A stretch of 64,000 nt of DNA from Nocardia miyunensis NBRC 108239. Lineage in GTDB: Bacteria; Actinomycetota; Actinomycetes; Mycobacteriales; Mycobacteriaceae. Where the stretch lies: the NCBI RefSeq assembly GCF_001613065.1, contig NZ_BDBQ01000057.1:35381-99380 (forward strand), written 5' to 3'. The notes under the pieces were generated by a model. The model saw only the letters and a list, made by a program, of their open reading frames with translations. It did no database searches and was not told the DNA's origin. Position 1 is the first letter of the stretch, and every line of letters begins with the position of its first letter. Below are positions 18,048 to 26,702 of this stretch, in pieces. Position numbers and translations under genes: made by a program.

Positions 18048-18821
18048 TCACTCCGGCAGCGGGCCGATCCGCACGGTCGTGGTGGTGGTGCCGCCGACCA
18101 CGAACCACAGGCGTAAGGCGGCCTCCCCGGTGCGGTCGCCGGATTCGAAGCGGCTGCGCACGCTGAGGTGTTGCCGCGCGAGCACCGGTTCGATGTACTC
18201 GATGACCGCCCGGTGCGGGCCCGCGACGAGTTTGGGGATGTCGATCAGGTAGTGCTCCACGGCCTGCCAGTACACGCTGGTGTTGATGTGGTTGTAGAGA
18301 TCGATGTCGGTGGCGCGCAACGGGAACGGCAGATCGGTGTCCGATTCCGCGGGCGCCAGATCGGTCAGCCACTGCCGCCAGCGCAGCCGGGTCTCGGTGG
18401 TGGTGCGGGCCAGGTGGGCCAGGCCCTGATCGCTGATCCGGGTCGGCATATTGGTCGACTCGTTGAGGTTGATCCAGAAAGCCTCGGTCTCGATCAGGCC
18501 GCCGTTGTCACTGGTGATCCGGACCCGCATATTCGCCCAGCGAGTCGACATCGCCGAACACCACCGCCGCAACTCCACCCGATCCGGCCACAGGATCGGC
18601 CGCACCACGTCGATGACGGTGCGTCGCACGATCCACACCGGATCGGTGCGATGGAAGAAGCCGGCCTCCAGTTCCTCCCAGGCGACATCCTGCAGATAAC
18701 GGGCAACGGTATCGAGCCGCACGCGGTTGTACGGATCCACATCACCGGTGCGGACAGGCCACGACGTGGTGAAGCCGATGCCCTCCTGCGGAAGCGGGGC
18801 GAGTGGCTGATCGAGTGACAC
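18048..18821 (-). CDS. Acyl-ACP thioesterase-like protein
   Basis: A 257-residue double hot-dog protein of the FatA/FatB acyl-ACP thioesterase type. The first hot dog carries VRTGDVDPYNRVRLDTVARYLQDVAWE and the second LRATDIDLYNHINTSVYW, whose Asn-His pair belongs to the catalytic site. It would release fatty acids from acyl-ACP or a related thioester. Mycolata usually have one such gene of unclear role. The ATG at 18821 is the only sensible start. Confidence 0.85.
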   Translation of the reverse strand: MSLDQPLAPLPQEGIGFTTSWPVRTGDVDPYNRVRLDTVARYLQDVAWEELEAGFFHRTDPVWIVRRTVIDVVRPILWPDRVELRRWCSAMSTRWANMRVRITSDNGGLIETEAFWINLNESTNMPTRISDQGLAHLARTTTETRLRWRQWLTDLAPAESDTDLPFPLRATDIDLYNHINTSVYWQAVEHYLIDIPKLVAGPHRAVIEYIEPVLARQHLSVRSRFESGDRTGEAALRLWFVVGGTTTTTVRIGPLPE

Positions 18822-19032
18822 TGGTGCTCCTCGCGCTGCACGTTGTGCCGCGTTCTCGTGCGGTGCTTCTTGTGAATGACTTTACGGTGCGGGCGGTGCA
18901 GCGTTACGCGGAGAGGGCGGTACCAGTGCGTAGCATTCGTCCGTTTCGCCCGGGAACCGCGGGCCAACGGACGGGCGGGGCGGCGGTTCGCTCGGTACTA
19001 TGCCGACAGGCACGGGAGGGGAGGCCACCGCG

Positions 19033-20883
19033 ATGAAGCAGTTGGGGGCGAATGATCCGCGGAGTGCGGGGCGGCATCGGCTGCTGGCGGTGATCGGGCA
19101 GGGAGCCATGGGGCGGGTGTTGCTGGGGCGTGCGCCGGACGGGCGGCTGGTCGCGGTCAAGATGGTGCACCGGCATCTCGCGCGGAGCCCGGAGTTCCGG
19201 GAACGTTTCCGAATGGAAGTGCAAGCGTCGCAACGGGTTACCGGCGCGTACACCGCCGCGGTCATGGATGCCGATCCGGATGCTCCCGAGCCGTGGCTGG
19301 CCTCGACGTACGTCCCCGGACCGTCGCTGCGCGAGGCCGTCGAACAGTCCGGGCCGTTACCGCTGGGCGGTCTGCGGCTGCTCACCGCGGGTCTGGCCGC
19401 CGCGCTGCTGGAGATCCACCGCGCGGGCATGATCCACCGCGATCTCAAGCCCGCCAACGTCCTGCTCGGCGCGGAAGGCCCCCGGGTCATCGACTTCGGC
19501 ATCGCCCGAGCCCTCGAGACCCGGACCCAGCTGACCTCGACCGGATCCCCGATCGGCTCCCCGGCCTTCATGTCCCCCGAACAGGCCGGGGGAGACGAAC
19601 TGACCACGGCCAGCGATGTGTTCTCCGTGGGCGGGATGCTGGTCCTGGCCGCGTCGGGGCAGAACCCGTTCACCGGCGCGTCCGCGCCGCAGACGCTGTA
19701 CAACGTCGTGCACGCGCGCGCCGATACCGGCGCGGTGCCCGCGGCCCTGCGTACCGTCGTGGACGCGTGCCTGGCGAAGAACCCGGCGCACCGGCCGACC
19801 GCGGAACAGTTGCTGGGTGCGGTGGAGGCGGTGTCGGCGCGGGCCGCGTGGCCGTCCGAGGTGCAGCGGGCCATCGCCCGGGATGCGGCCGAGGCCCAGC
19901 GGTGGGACGAGTCGGACGGGCAGCCGTCCGAACCCGCGGGTGGGCGTCGGTGGTGGGTGATCGCGGCGGCGATCGTGACCGTCGTCGGGGTCGTCGGCGC
20001 GGGAGTCTTCGCGCTGACGCACGGCCGGTCCGCCGCACCGGATCCACTGGCGCACCGGACCCTGGCGATATCCGACGATCAGTTGCGCACGGTCGACACC
20101 TGCCGACTGCTGGGCGCCGATGTGATCGGTTCCCTGGGACAGCCCGCGCAGCCGGTGCTGACGAACTCCTCGGTGTGTTCGGCGAAGGTGACGCTGTCCG
20201 GCGGTCGGCAGCCGACGATGACGGTCGGCGTGGGCGTCGCGGCGCCCGATGTCGTGCGGACCGCGGACTCACTGGCGGACCAGCCCGTTCTGGACACCAG
20301 GGCGGGCAACCGCGCCTGCGGTCGCGCCGTCCGGGCGGGCGCGCAGTCGAAGGTGGCGATCGAGTTCACGGTCGCCGATGCCGACGGTGACTCGTGCGCG
20401 CCGGCGATGGCCGGGTTGAAGTCCGCACTCACGCGTCTGGTGACGAATTCGCCCACCGCATCGCTGTCGAGACAGTCCGTGGTGCGGGTGGATCCGTGCG
20501 CGTCGGTGGATTCCTCGGTGATCGGCGCGGCCGTCGGTTCGGGCGTCTCCGCGTCGGCGATCGATGTGCACACCTGCCAGTGGCAGGGCACGGGCCTCGG
20601 CATGAAATTGCAGACGACCGAAACCGCACGGCTGGACAACAATCCGAAGTATCAGCAGGTCGGCATCGGCGGCGAGATCCAGCTCGCACCGCATCAGGCC
20701 GCCCGCCTGGTCGACGCCGACGGCACCTGCTCGACCTATCTGATGGTGCAACCGACCACCGGCGATCGAGGGGAGACGATCGCGGCGATCGCCCACCCCG
20801 TCACGCCCGCATCCTCCGGAAAAGCCTGTGGTGCAACCGAATCGGTGATCGGTTCGGTTCTCGAGCGATTGGGTTACACCTGA
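19033..20883 (+). CDS. Receptor Ser/Thr protein kinase 1
   Basis: A 616-residue Hanks-type kinase. GQGAMG (22-27), Lys43, HRDLKPAN (135-142), DFG (154-156) and SPEQ (181-184) show an active kinase domain. One membrane helix follows (about 308-328). The extracellular part (about 330-616) has paired cysteines in two blocks, VDTCRLL...SVCSAKV and VDPCASV...HTCQWQG, which resemble DUF3558-type sensor domains. The ATG at 19033 follows GGAGGGGAGG. Its stop overlaps the next kinase gene (TGATG). It probably senses an envelope signal and phosphorylates cytoplasmic targets; the ligand is unknown. Confidence 0.87.
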   Translation: MKQLGANDPRSAGRHRLLAVIGQGAMGRVLLGRAPDGRLVAVKMVHRHLARSPEFRERFRMEVQASQRVTGAYTAAVMDADPDAPEPWLASTYVPGPSLREAVEQSGPLPLGGLRLLTAGLAAALLEIHRAGMIHRDLKPANVLLGAEGPRVIDFGIARALETRTQLTSTGSPIGSPAFMSPEQAGGDELTTASDVFSVGGMLVLAASGQNPFTGASAPQTLYNVVHARADTGAVPAALRTVVDACLAKNPAHRPTAEQLLGAVEAVSARAAWPSEVQRAIARDAAEAQRWDESDGQPSEPAGGRRWWVIAAAIVTVVGVVGAGVFALTHGRSAAPDPLAHRTLAISDDQLRTVDTCRLLGADVIGSLGQPAQPVLTNSSVCSAKVTLSGGRQPTMTVGVGVAAPDVVRTADSLADQPVLDTRAGNRACGRAVRAGAQSKVAIEFTVADADGDSCAPAMAGLKSALTRLVTNSPTASLSRQSVVRVDPCASVDSSVIGAAVGSGVSASAIDVHTCQWQGTGLGMKLQTTETARLDNNPKYQQVGIGGEIQLAPHQAARLVDADGTCSTYLMVQPTTGDRGETIAAIAHPVTPASSGKACGATESVIGSVLERLGYT

Positions 20884-22829
20884 TGGTCACACGATTGGAA
20901 GCCGGTGACCCGGCACGGATCGGGCGATACCGGTTGCTGGGGCAGCTCGGCGCCGGAGGGATGGGACGGGTGCTGCTCGGCGTCGGCCCCGACGGACGCC
21001 TGGTAGCCATCAAACAGGTCCATGCGCACCTGGTGGGCGAGCAGGACTTCCTGCCCCGATTCCGGCGTGAGGCACAGACTTCGGCGCGGGTGTCCGGCGC
21101 CTACACCGCGGCGGTGGTGGACTTCGACGTCGAATCCGAATCTCCCTGGCTCGCTTCGGTTTTCGTCCCCGGCATGCCATTGGATCGGGCGGTCCAGCAG
21201 TACGGCACCCTCGGCCCCGGGCAGATCCGCACGCTCGCGGTCGGCCTGGCCTCGGCCTTGCGGTCCATTCACGGCGTCGGGCTCATACATCGAGATCTCA
21301 AGCCGGGCAACGTCATTCTCGCGCAGGACGGTCCCCGGGTGATCGACTTCGGCATAGCTCGCGTCGCCGACGAGCTTTCCGATCTGACCCATACCGGATC
21401 CATCATCGGCTCACCCGCGTTCATGTCCCCCGAACAGGCCCAGTCCGAACCGCTCACACCGGCCGGCGATGTGTTCTCGCTGGGCTCTGTCCTGGTGATG
21501 GCGGCCACCGGCGCGAGCCCGTTCGCGGGCAACTCGATGCCGCATGTGCTGTACAAGATCGTCAACACCGATCCGGACCTGTCCGTACTCTCGCCGGAGG
21601 TCCGCGAATTGGTCGGGCCCTGCCTGAACCGGGATCCGGCCGCGCGCCCCACTCCCGCGCAGATCCTGGACTTCCTGGGATCGCTTCCGCCGCAACAGCA
21701 ACCGTGGCCGCTGGGCGTGCATCGAGCGATCTACGATCAGTCCCGGGAACTCTCGGCGCTGGTCTCCGATCCCGAGGCGACTCAGATCACCGGCATCGAC
21801 ACCTCGACCGTCCCCGAGCCGCCCGGAGCCGACTTCGACCGGCGAGTCGGCCAATTTCTCCTCGCGGCCCAGGTGGCCGAGACGCGTCGTCGCCGGCGTC
21901 TGCTCACGGGAGCTCTGGTGGGCGTCGTCATCCTGGTGGGCGCGGTGGTCGGCGGCGTATTCGCGTTCGGCGGCAGCGATGGTCGGGCATCGGCCGGGCC
22001 CAATCCCCTGGCCGGACTCAACCTCACCGCACTGCGATCGATGGATATGTGCGCGGTCATGCGAGATCCGCTGATCCCCTCGCTGGGGCGGTGGACGCGG
22101 TCGCCGGTCTCGGAGCGGTGGGGTAGATGCAGCGCACAGGCCGGGGGATACGAGTTCGATCTGGATATCCAACGCACCACCGCCTACCGGAACGGCGGTC
22201 GCACGGTGAATGGTGTTCCGGTTCTCGAGACCGACCGGCCGGTGGACGGAGGGTGCGGCCGGGCGCTGATTCCGGCGACGATGGATCCGCAGTTCGGGAT
22301 CACGCTCACCGTGAAGAACGGTCCCTCCGTGGATCAGCGGTGCACGGTGGCCGATGATGCTCTGGGCCGGTTGGCGCCCGATGTCGAGCGCGGGCCGCGG
22401 CTGGCGGATATTCGAAATTCGCTGGCACACCACGACCCCTGTGCGCTCGTCGATCCGGACGACACCCATCTATCGATCGGAGACAAAGTCCGCGGAACCC
22501 CGGATCTGCTGCATTCCTGCGACTGGATCGGCACGAACACGCTGACGGTCACCTTCGAACGTACGAAGGCGTTCGCCTCGCCCGCCCATCCGATTCACAT
22601 CGATTTCGGTGGTGGCAACGTGATCGATGTCGACGCCGCGGAAATGAACAGCAACGGATGTGTCCGGCGTGGCGTCTATCGAACGGTCACCGGCGACGAC
22701 GTCGAAGCGGTGACCGTCCGGGTCACGACCCCGACGGTCGGTACCGGTACCGTGCCGGCGGGCAAATGCCTGAGTGCGCAGACGATCCTGAACCATGTTC
22801 TCGGCGACCTTCCCGAGGTGATGGGATGA
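20883..22829 (+). CDS. Receptor Ser/Thr protein kinase 2
   Basis: A 648-residue paralogue of the preceding kinase with the same layout. GAGGMG (23-28), Lys44, HRDLKPGN (136-143), DFG (155-157) and SPEQ are intact; the membrane helix is about 341-362. The outer domain again shows two cysteine blocks, MDMCAVM...GRCSAQA and HDPCALV...HSCDWIG. Its ATG shares a base with the stop of kinase 1 and its own stop overlaps the lipoprotein start (ATGA), so the three genes form one translationally coupled operon. Tandem duplication is likely, but the outer domains have diverged strongly. Confidence 0.88.
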   Translation: MVTRLEAGDPARIGRYRLLGQLGAGGMGRVLLGVGPDGRLVAIKQVHAHLVGEQDFLPRFRREAQTSARVSGAYTAAVVDFDVESESPWLASVFVPGMPLDRAVQQYGTLGPGQIRTLAVGLASALRSIHGVGLIHRDLKPGNVILAQDGPRVIDFGIARVADELSDLTHTGSIIGSPAFMSPEQAQSEPLTPAGDVFSLGSVLVMAATGASPFAGNSMPHVLYKIVNTDPDLSVLSPEVRELVGPCLNRDPAARPTPAQILDFLGSLPPQQQPWPLGVHRAIYDQSRELSALVSDPEATQITGIDTSTVPEPPGADFDRRVGQFLLAAQVAETRRRRRLLTGALVGVVILVGAVVGGVFAFGGSDGRASAGPNPLAGLNLTALRSMDMCAVMRDPLIPSLGRWTRSPVSERWGRCSAQAGGYEFDLDIQRTTAYRNGGRTVNGVPVLETDRPVDGGCGRALIPATMDPQFGITLTVKNGPSVDQRCTVADDALGRLAPDVERGPRLADIRNSLAHHDPCALVDPDDTHLSIGDKVRGTPDLLHSCDWIGTNTLTVTFERTKAFASPAHPIHIDFGGGNVIDVDAAEMNSNGCVRRGVYRTVTGDDVEAVTVRVTTPTVGTGTVPAGKCLSAQTILNHVLGDLPEVMG

Positions 22830-24055
22830 GCTCGTATTCGGGTCGACTGGTCCGAGGACTGGGCGCGTTGGTCATGGTGGCGCTGGTGGCCGGGTGTTCC
22901 TCGGTGCTCCACCCGAATGCGGTTGCGGGCGAAGTGGATGTGCGCACCCTCGACACCGATTCGTATTCCTCGACGAAACCTCCCGCCCTGCTGAATCACC
23001 TGGCTGCTTTCGGCTACGCGTATCTGGAGGCCGCCAGACTGGCGGACGCCGTGCTGAGTCCCTACGAGGTGGAGCCGAGATATTTCTGGGGCGCCGCCGC
23101 CGGTGCACAGGTCGCGCCGGAGTCGGTCACCGAATATCTCGCCGATCCCGTGGTGAAGGTGCTGTACGACAACGGATTCATCGTGGGGTTCTCGACCGGT
23201 GCGGCGGATTCGGTGACACCGCTGACCAAGGCTGTGTACGGAACCCACGACCATGAGGGCATCCGGGTAACGGTACTTCGCTTCCCCGACGCCGCGTCGG
23301 CCCGTTCCGCGGCGCAGCAGGCGGATGCCGTGGATATGGCGCTGAACTCGCAGAACACCCGGGTCGAACTGCCGAAATACGCCGACGCCTTCGCGCATTG
23401 GCGCCCTACCGTGCCCACATTGGGCAGCACCCTGGCCCACGGCGCATTCGTCGTGAACATCCTCGCCGACGCCCGGACGACGGACCTGACCCGGCTCACC
23501 GAGATGACCCAGAAGTATCTCGCCGCGGAACTGCCCGTACTCGACAAGTTCGTTCCGACGCCGGACGAGAAAATCGCTGCGCTGCAACAGGATCCGGACC
23601 ACATCCTGGTGCGAACCCTGCACGACGGCGAGGTGGTGGGCGGGCCCGCCGACGGCAGCGAGATCGTGTACACCCTGCGCGCCTATCTGAATTACGTGCA
23701 GGACCAGGGCACGAGATATCCGGTGATGCGCCGGGCGGGGATCGACCGGGTCGCGGTCGCGCCGTCGGCCTATGTGTTCCGGACCCGCGATGCCGCCGCG
23801 GCGGAGCAGTTCGTGGTCGAGTCGGCTCATTTGGGCGATGCCGCGTCCCGGCGGGATGTCGATCCGCCCGAGAGGGTGCCGAACGCGATGTGCGTCGAGA
23901 ACTACACCGCGCCGGCGGCGGCCCGGTTCCGCTGCTTCGTCGCATATCGGCGCTATGCGGCACTGGTCCTGGGACAGCAGCTCTGGCGCACCCAGGAGCG
24001 AGCGGCGTCGCAGTATGCGCTGCTGGCCAATGCCCAAGTCGCGCTACCGAATTGA
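22826..24055 (+). CDS. Kinase-operon lipoprotein
   Basis: A 409-residue predicted lipoprotein. The signal peptide ends at the lipobox LVAGC with Cys24, so it should be anchored on the outer face of the membrane. The rest looks globular without clear repeats and resembles the large actinobacterial lipoprotein family I know as DUF7373; that name is from memory and unconfirmed. It is the third gene of the kinase operon and could present or bind a ligand for the kinase outer domains. It ends 4 bases before the convergent transglycosylase stop. Confidence 0.75.
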   Translation: MSSYSGRLVRGLGALVMVALVAGCSSVLHPNAVAGEVDVRTLDTDSYSSTKPPALLNHLAAFGYAYLEAARLADAVLSPYEVEPRYFWGAAAGAQVAPESVTEYLADPVVKVLYDNGFIVGFSTGAADSVTPLTKAVYGTHDHEGIRVTVLRFPDAASARSAAQQADAVDMALNSQNTRVELPKYADAFAHWRPTVPTLGSTLAHGAFVVNILADARTTDLTRLTEMTQKYLAAELPVLDKFVPTPDEKIAALQQDPDHILVRTLHDGEVVGGPADGSEIVYTLRAYLNYVQDQGTRYPVMRRAGIDRVAVAPSAYVFRTRDAAAAEQFVVESAHLGDAASRRDVDPPERVPNAMCVENYTAPAAARFRCFVAYRRYAALVLGQQLWRTQERAASQYALLANAQVALPN

Positions 24056-24059
24056 GCTT

Positions 24060-25211
24060 TCAGTAGCCGACGTACGAACCACCGTGACGAACGGCGACGA
24101 CACCGGGGACATCGCTCAGCGAACCGTATCTGTGGATCGCGTACCTGCTGGCCGCCACGATGTTGTCGACCGGATTCAGGATGTCCGTATGTCCCGGCAC
24201 CGCATAGGAATTGAACGTGCTGTCGATGGTCTGCATGAGCCCCTTCGACGGATGCCCGGCCGCGGCGTTGCTGTCCCAGTCGTTGACGATCGACGGGTTG
24301 CCGCCCGATTCGTGCTCGATGATCGTCGCGATGGCGTTGTCGTCGATCTGATCGGCCGGAACGCCCTCCTGGATGAGGATCTCTCGTGCCTGTTTGATCC
24401 ACTCGGCGACATTGCCCGACGGCTTCGAGAGGTTGGCGTCGCTACCGCCGCGGTCGCTGAATGCGGCGTTGCTGTAGTGGCTGGTGCCGTTGTGCGACGA
24501 GGTCCCGTTGCCGCTGTGGGAGCTGTGACTCGTCGTCTGATAGTGCGGCGTCGAGGTATTCGAGGTGACCGCGGCCGGGCTGGTGGCCGTCGGGGCGGCG
24601 GGAGCGGGCGCGGTGGTGCCCAGCTTCGGGTCGCCGAGTCCGCCGTAGGCCGCGTCGACCTTCCCCTTGGCGGTGTTCACGGCGGTGATGAGGTCGGTGG
24701 CGGCCGACTCCGCCTGCGCTAGCGCGCCCGTGATCTTGGACTGATGATTGGCGGCGAGCAGATCCTGGAAGCATTTCTGCCACGTCTTCTCGCCGTCGTT
24801 CAGGCCCTGCAGTTTGTCGATGTAGTCCTTCCGCTTCGTCGCGGTGACCACGCCGTTGTCGGCGACTTCGAACGGATCCGGGGGCGTGGCCTCCTTGCCG
24901 GTCGGGTGCAGTGCCGGTTCGCGGGCGTCCAGGACGGCTTTTCGGGTATTCGTCAGATTCTCGACGTGCGTGCTCAATGCCTTCTGCAGTTCCAGCAGAG
25001 CTCCGCTCACCGCCGATGCCCGGGTCTTCTCGGTACCCATGCGGGTGCGGGCGGCCTTGGCGGCGTTGCCGTCCCACGTCAGATTGTTGATCGTGTGGTC
25101 GGCATCGCCGAGGGCCTTGTCGAGGCTCGTGCTGGTGGTCCCGACGGCCGTGCCCGCGGTGGTGATCGCGGCGGGGTTCCAGGCCTCGACGTTCGAGATC
25201 GTGAGTGTCAT
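24060..25211 (-). CDS. WXG100-like/lytic transglycosylase (SLT) fusion
   Basis: A 383-residue protein. Residues about 1-190 form a long helical region like type VII secretion substrates, including a WDGN turn near residue 46. A Ser/Thr/His-rich linker (about 200-265) follows, then a C-terminal SLT domain with the catalytic Glu in IEHESGGNP and GLMQTIDSTF. No signal peptide is seen, so export through a type VII (ESX) system is likely, after which it would cleave peptidoglycan glycan strands. Its start overlaps the stop of the upstream EspC-like gene (ATGA). Confidence 0.83.
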   Translation of the reverse strand: MTLTISNVEAWNPAAITTAGTAVGTTSTSLDKALGDADHTINNLTWDGNAAKAARTRMGTEKTRASAVSGALLELQKALSTHVENLTNTRKAVLDAREPALHPTGKEATPPDPFEVADNGVVTATKRKDYIDKLQGLNDGEKTWQKCFQDLLAANHQSKITGALAQAESAATDLITAVNTAKGKVDAAYGGLGDPKLGTTAPAPAAPTATSPAAVTSNTSTPHYQTTSHSSHSGNGTSSHNGTSHYSNAAFSDRGGSDANLSKPSGNVAEWIKQAREILIQEGVPADQIDDNAIATIIEHESGGNPSIVNDWDSNAAAGHPSKGLMQTIDSTFNSYAVPGHTDILNPVDNIVAASRYAIHRYGSLSDVPGVVAVRHGGSYVGY

Positions 25212-25513
25212 GCGTGCATCCCGACCTTGTCCAGATCGGCGGCGAACTGGTCATCGGTCATCGTGATGACCTTGCCCGCGTGATCGACCGAGTCCGCGAG
25301 TGTGGTCACCCGGTCCGAAATGCGTTGCAGGGCATTGTCGACCGATGTCTTGGCCGACTGGCAGGTGCTCTGCCAGTCGGTGCCGGGCAGAGCTGTCAGG
25401 GCGTCGCCGAGGCCGGGATTCAGCTTGCCGATCGCGGCAGCCTCGTCCGTGAGCGCCTTGGCGAAGCCGGCCAGCGCTCCGGCGTCGATGTTCATCGATG
25501 GTTCCGGTGCCAA
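25208..25513 (-). CDS. EspC-like type VII secretion target
   Basis: A 101-residue helical protein (about 95 if started at the internal ATG at 25495). Two long helices flank TDWQSTCQSA, a W-x-x-x type turn, and the size suits ESX-associated EspC/DUF2580 proteins that travel as heterodimers with a larger partner. The TTG at 25513 follows a good AAGGGGGA site, favouring the longer form. The gene overlaps the transglycosylase gene, its probable secretion partner. Confidence 0.7.
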   Translation of the reverse strand: MAPEPSMNIDAGALAGFAKALTDEAAAIGKLNPGLGDALTALPGTDWQSTCQSAKTSVDNALQRISDRVTTLADSVDHAGKVITMTDDQFAADLDKVGMHA

Positions 25514-25634
25514 GATGATCCCCCTTACTCACTGTTCAGCGCGCATAAGCGTAGCAAAATCAGCACCCGCGGACAGCCCGCGGCGAAGACCGGTTAACTT
25601 GTTGGGACAGGTGCCGGACGACAGGAGTCGATAC

Positions 25635-26609
25635 ATGCGTGCAGCCCAGGTGAGCAAGCTCGAGGGGCCCGAAGCCATCGAGGTCGTCGATATTCCGGAG
25701 CCCCAGGCGTTTCCCGGCGGGGTGGTGATCGATGTCCACGCGGCGGGTGTGGCCTTTCCGGACGTGCTGATGACGCGGGGGTTGTACCAGCTCAAGCCCG
25801 AGATGCCGTATGTGGTGGGCGGTGAGGTCGCGGGTGTGGTGCGGTCCGCGCCCGAGGACGCGCACGTGCGGGCGGGGGATCGGGTGGTGGCGCTGACCAT
25901 GCTCGGCAACGCCCTGGCGGAGGTCGCGGTGGTGTCCCCGCGGACGGTGTTCGCGCTGCCGGACAACATCAGCCTCGAGGCCGGCGCCGGCCTGGTGTTC
26001 AACGATCTGACCGTGCACTTCTGCCTGCGCAACCGCGGCCGCCTGGCCGAGGGGGAGTCGGTGCTGGTGCACGGTGCGGCCGGTGGCGTCGGCACCTCGA
26101 CGTTGCGGATGGCCGCGGCGCTGGGCGCGGGCCGGGTGATCGCGGTGGTCAGTACGCCGGAGAAGGCCGAGGTGGCGCGGGCCAGCGGGGCCACCGACGT
26201 GGTCCTCGCCGACGGCTGGCTGGCCGCGGTGAAGGAGTTGACCGGCGGTCGCGGGGTCGACATCGTGCTGGACCCTGTGGGCGGTGACCGCTTCACCGAC
26301 AGCGTCCGCTCGCTGGCCGCCGGCGGCCGCCTGCTGGTGGTCGGTTTCACCGCGGGCGAGATCCCGACGGTGAAGGTGAACCGGCTGCTGCTCAAGAACG
26401 TCGAGGTGGTCGGCGCGGCGTGGGGTGAGTGGGTCGGCTCGCACCCGAACTACCTGCAGGAACAGTGGGCCGAGGTCGGACCGCTGCTGGCCGCGGGGAA
26501 GATCGCCCCGCCCGAGCCGGTGTTGTACCCGCTGGACCGGGCCGCGGATGCGGTTGCGTCCCTGGACAACCGGACCGCCACGGGCAAGGTCGTCGTCACC
26601 ATCCGCTGA
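25635..26609 (+). CDS. NADPH:quinone oxidoreductase family protein
   Basis: A 324-residue zinc-independent medium-chain dehydrogenase/reductase like the QOR family. The N-terminal GroES-like half is followed by the NADPH-binding loop VHGAAGGVGTSTLRMAAALGA (about residues 140-160). No zinc-ligand cysteines are seen. It reduces quinones or enoyl compounds with NADPH. The ATG at 25635 follows CAGGAG; the open frame upstream overlaps the EspC-like gene and is not part of it. Confidence 0.87.
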   Translation: MRAAQVSKLEGPEAIEVVDIPEPQAFPGGVVIDVHAAGVAFPDVLMTRGLYQLKPEMPYVVGGEVAGVVRSAPEDAHVRAGDRVVALTMLGNALAEVAVVSPRTVFALPDNISLEAGAGLVFNDLTVHFCLRNRGRLAEGESVLVHGAAGGVGTSTLRMAAALGAGRVIAVVSTPEKAEVARASGATDVVLADGWLAAVKELTGGRGVDIVLDPVGGDRFTDSVRSLAAGGRLLVVGFTAGEIPTVKVNRLLLKNVEVVGAAWGEWVGSHPNYLQEQWAEVGPLLAAGKIAPPEPVLYPLDRAADAVASLDNRTATGKVVVTIR

Positions 26610-26702
26610 GCGGCCGACCGTCACAAAGCGTCCGGTCCGGACATCGCCTCACGATGTCCGTCGCCGGATCCTGTCGGTGCCGATGTTTATGGTGAGCGGA
26701 CC

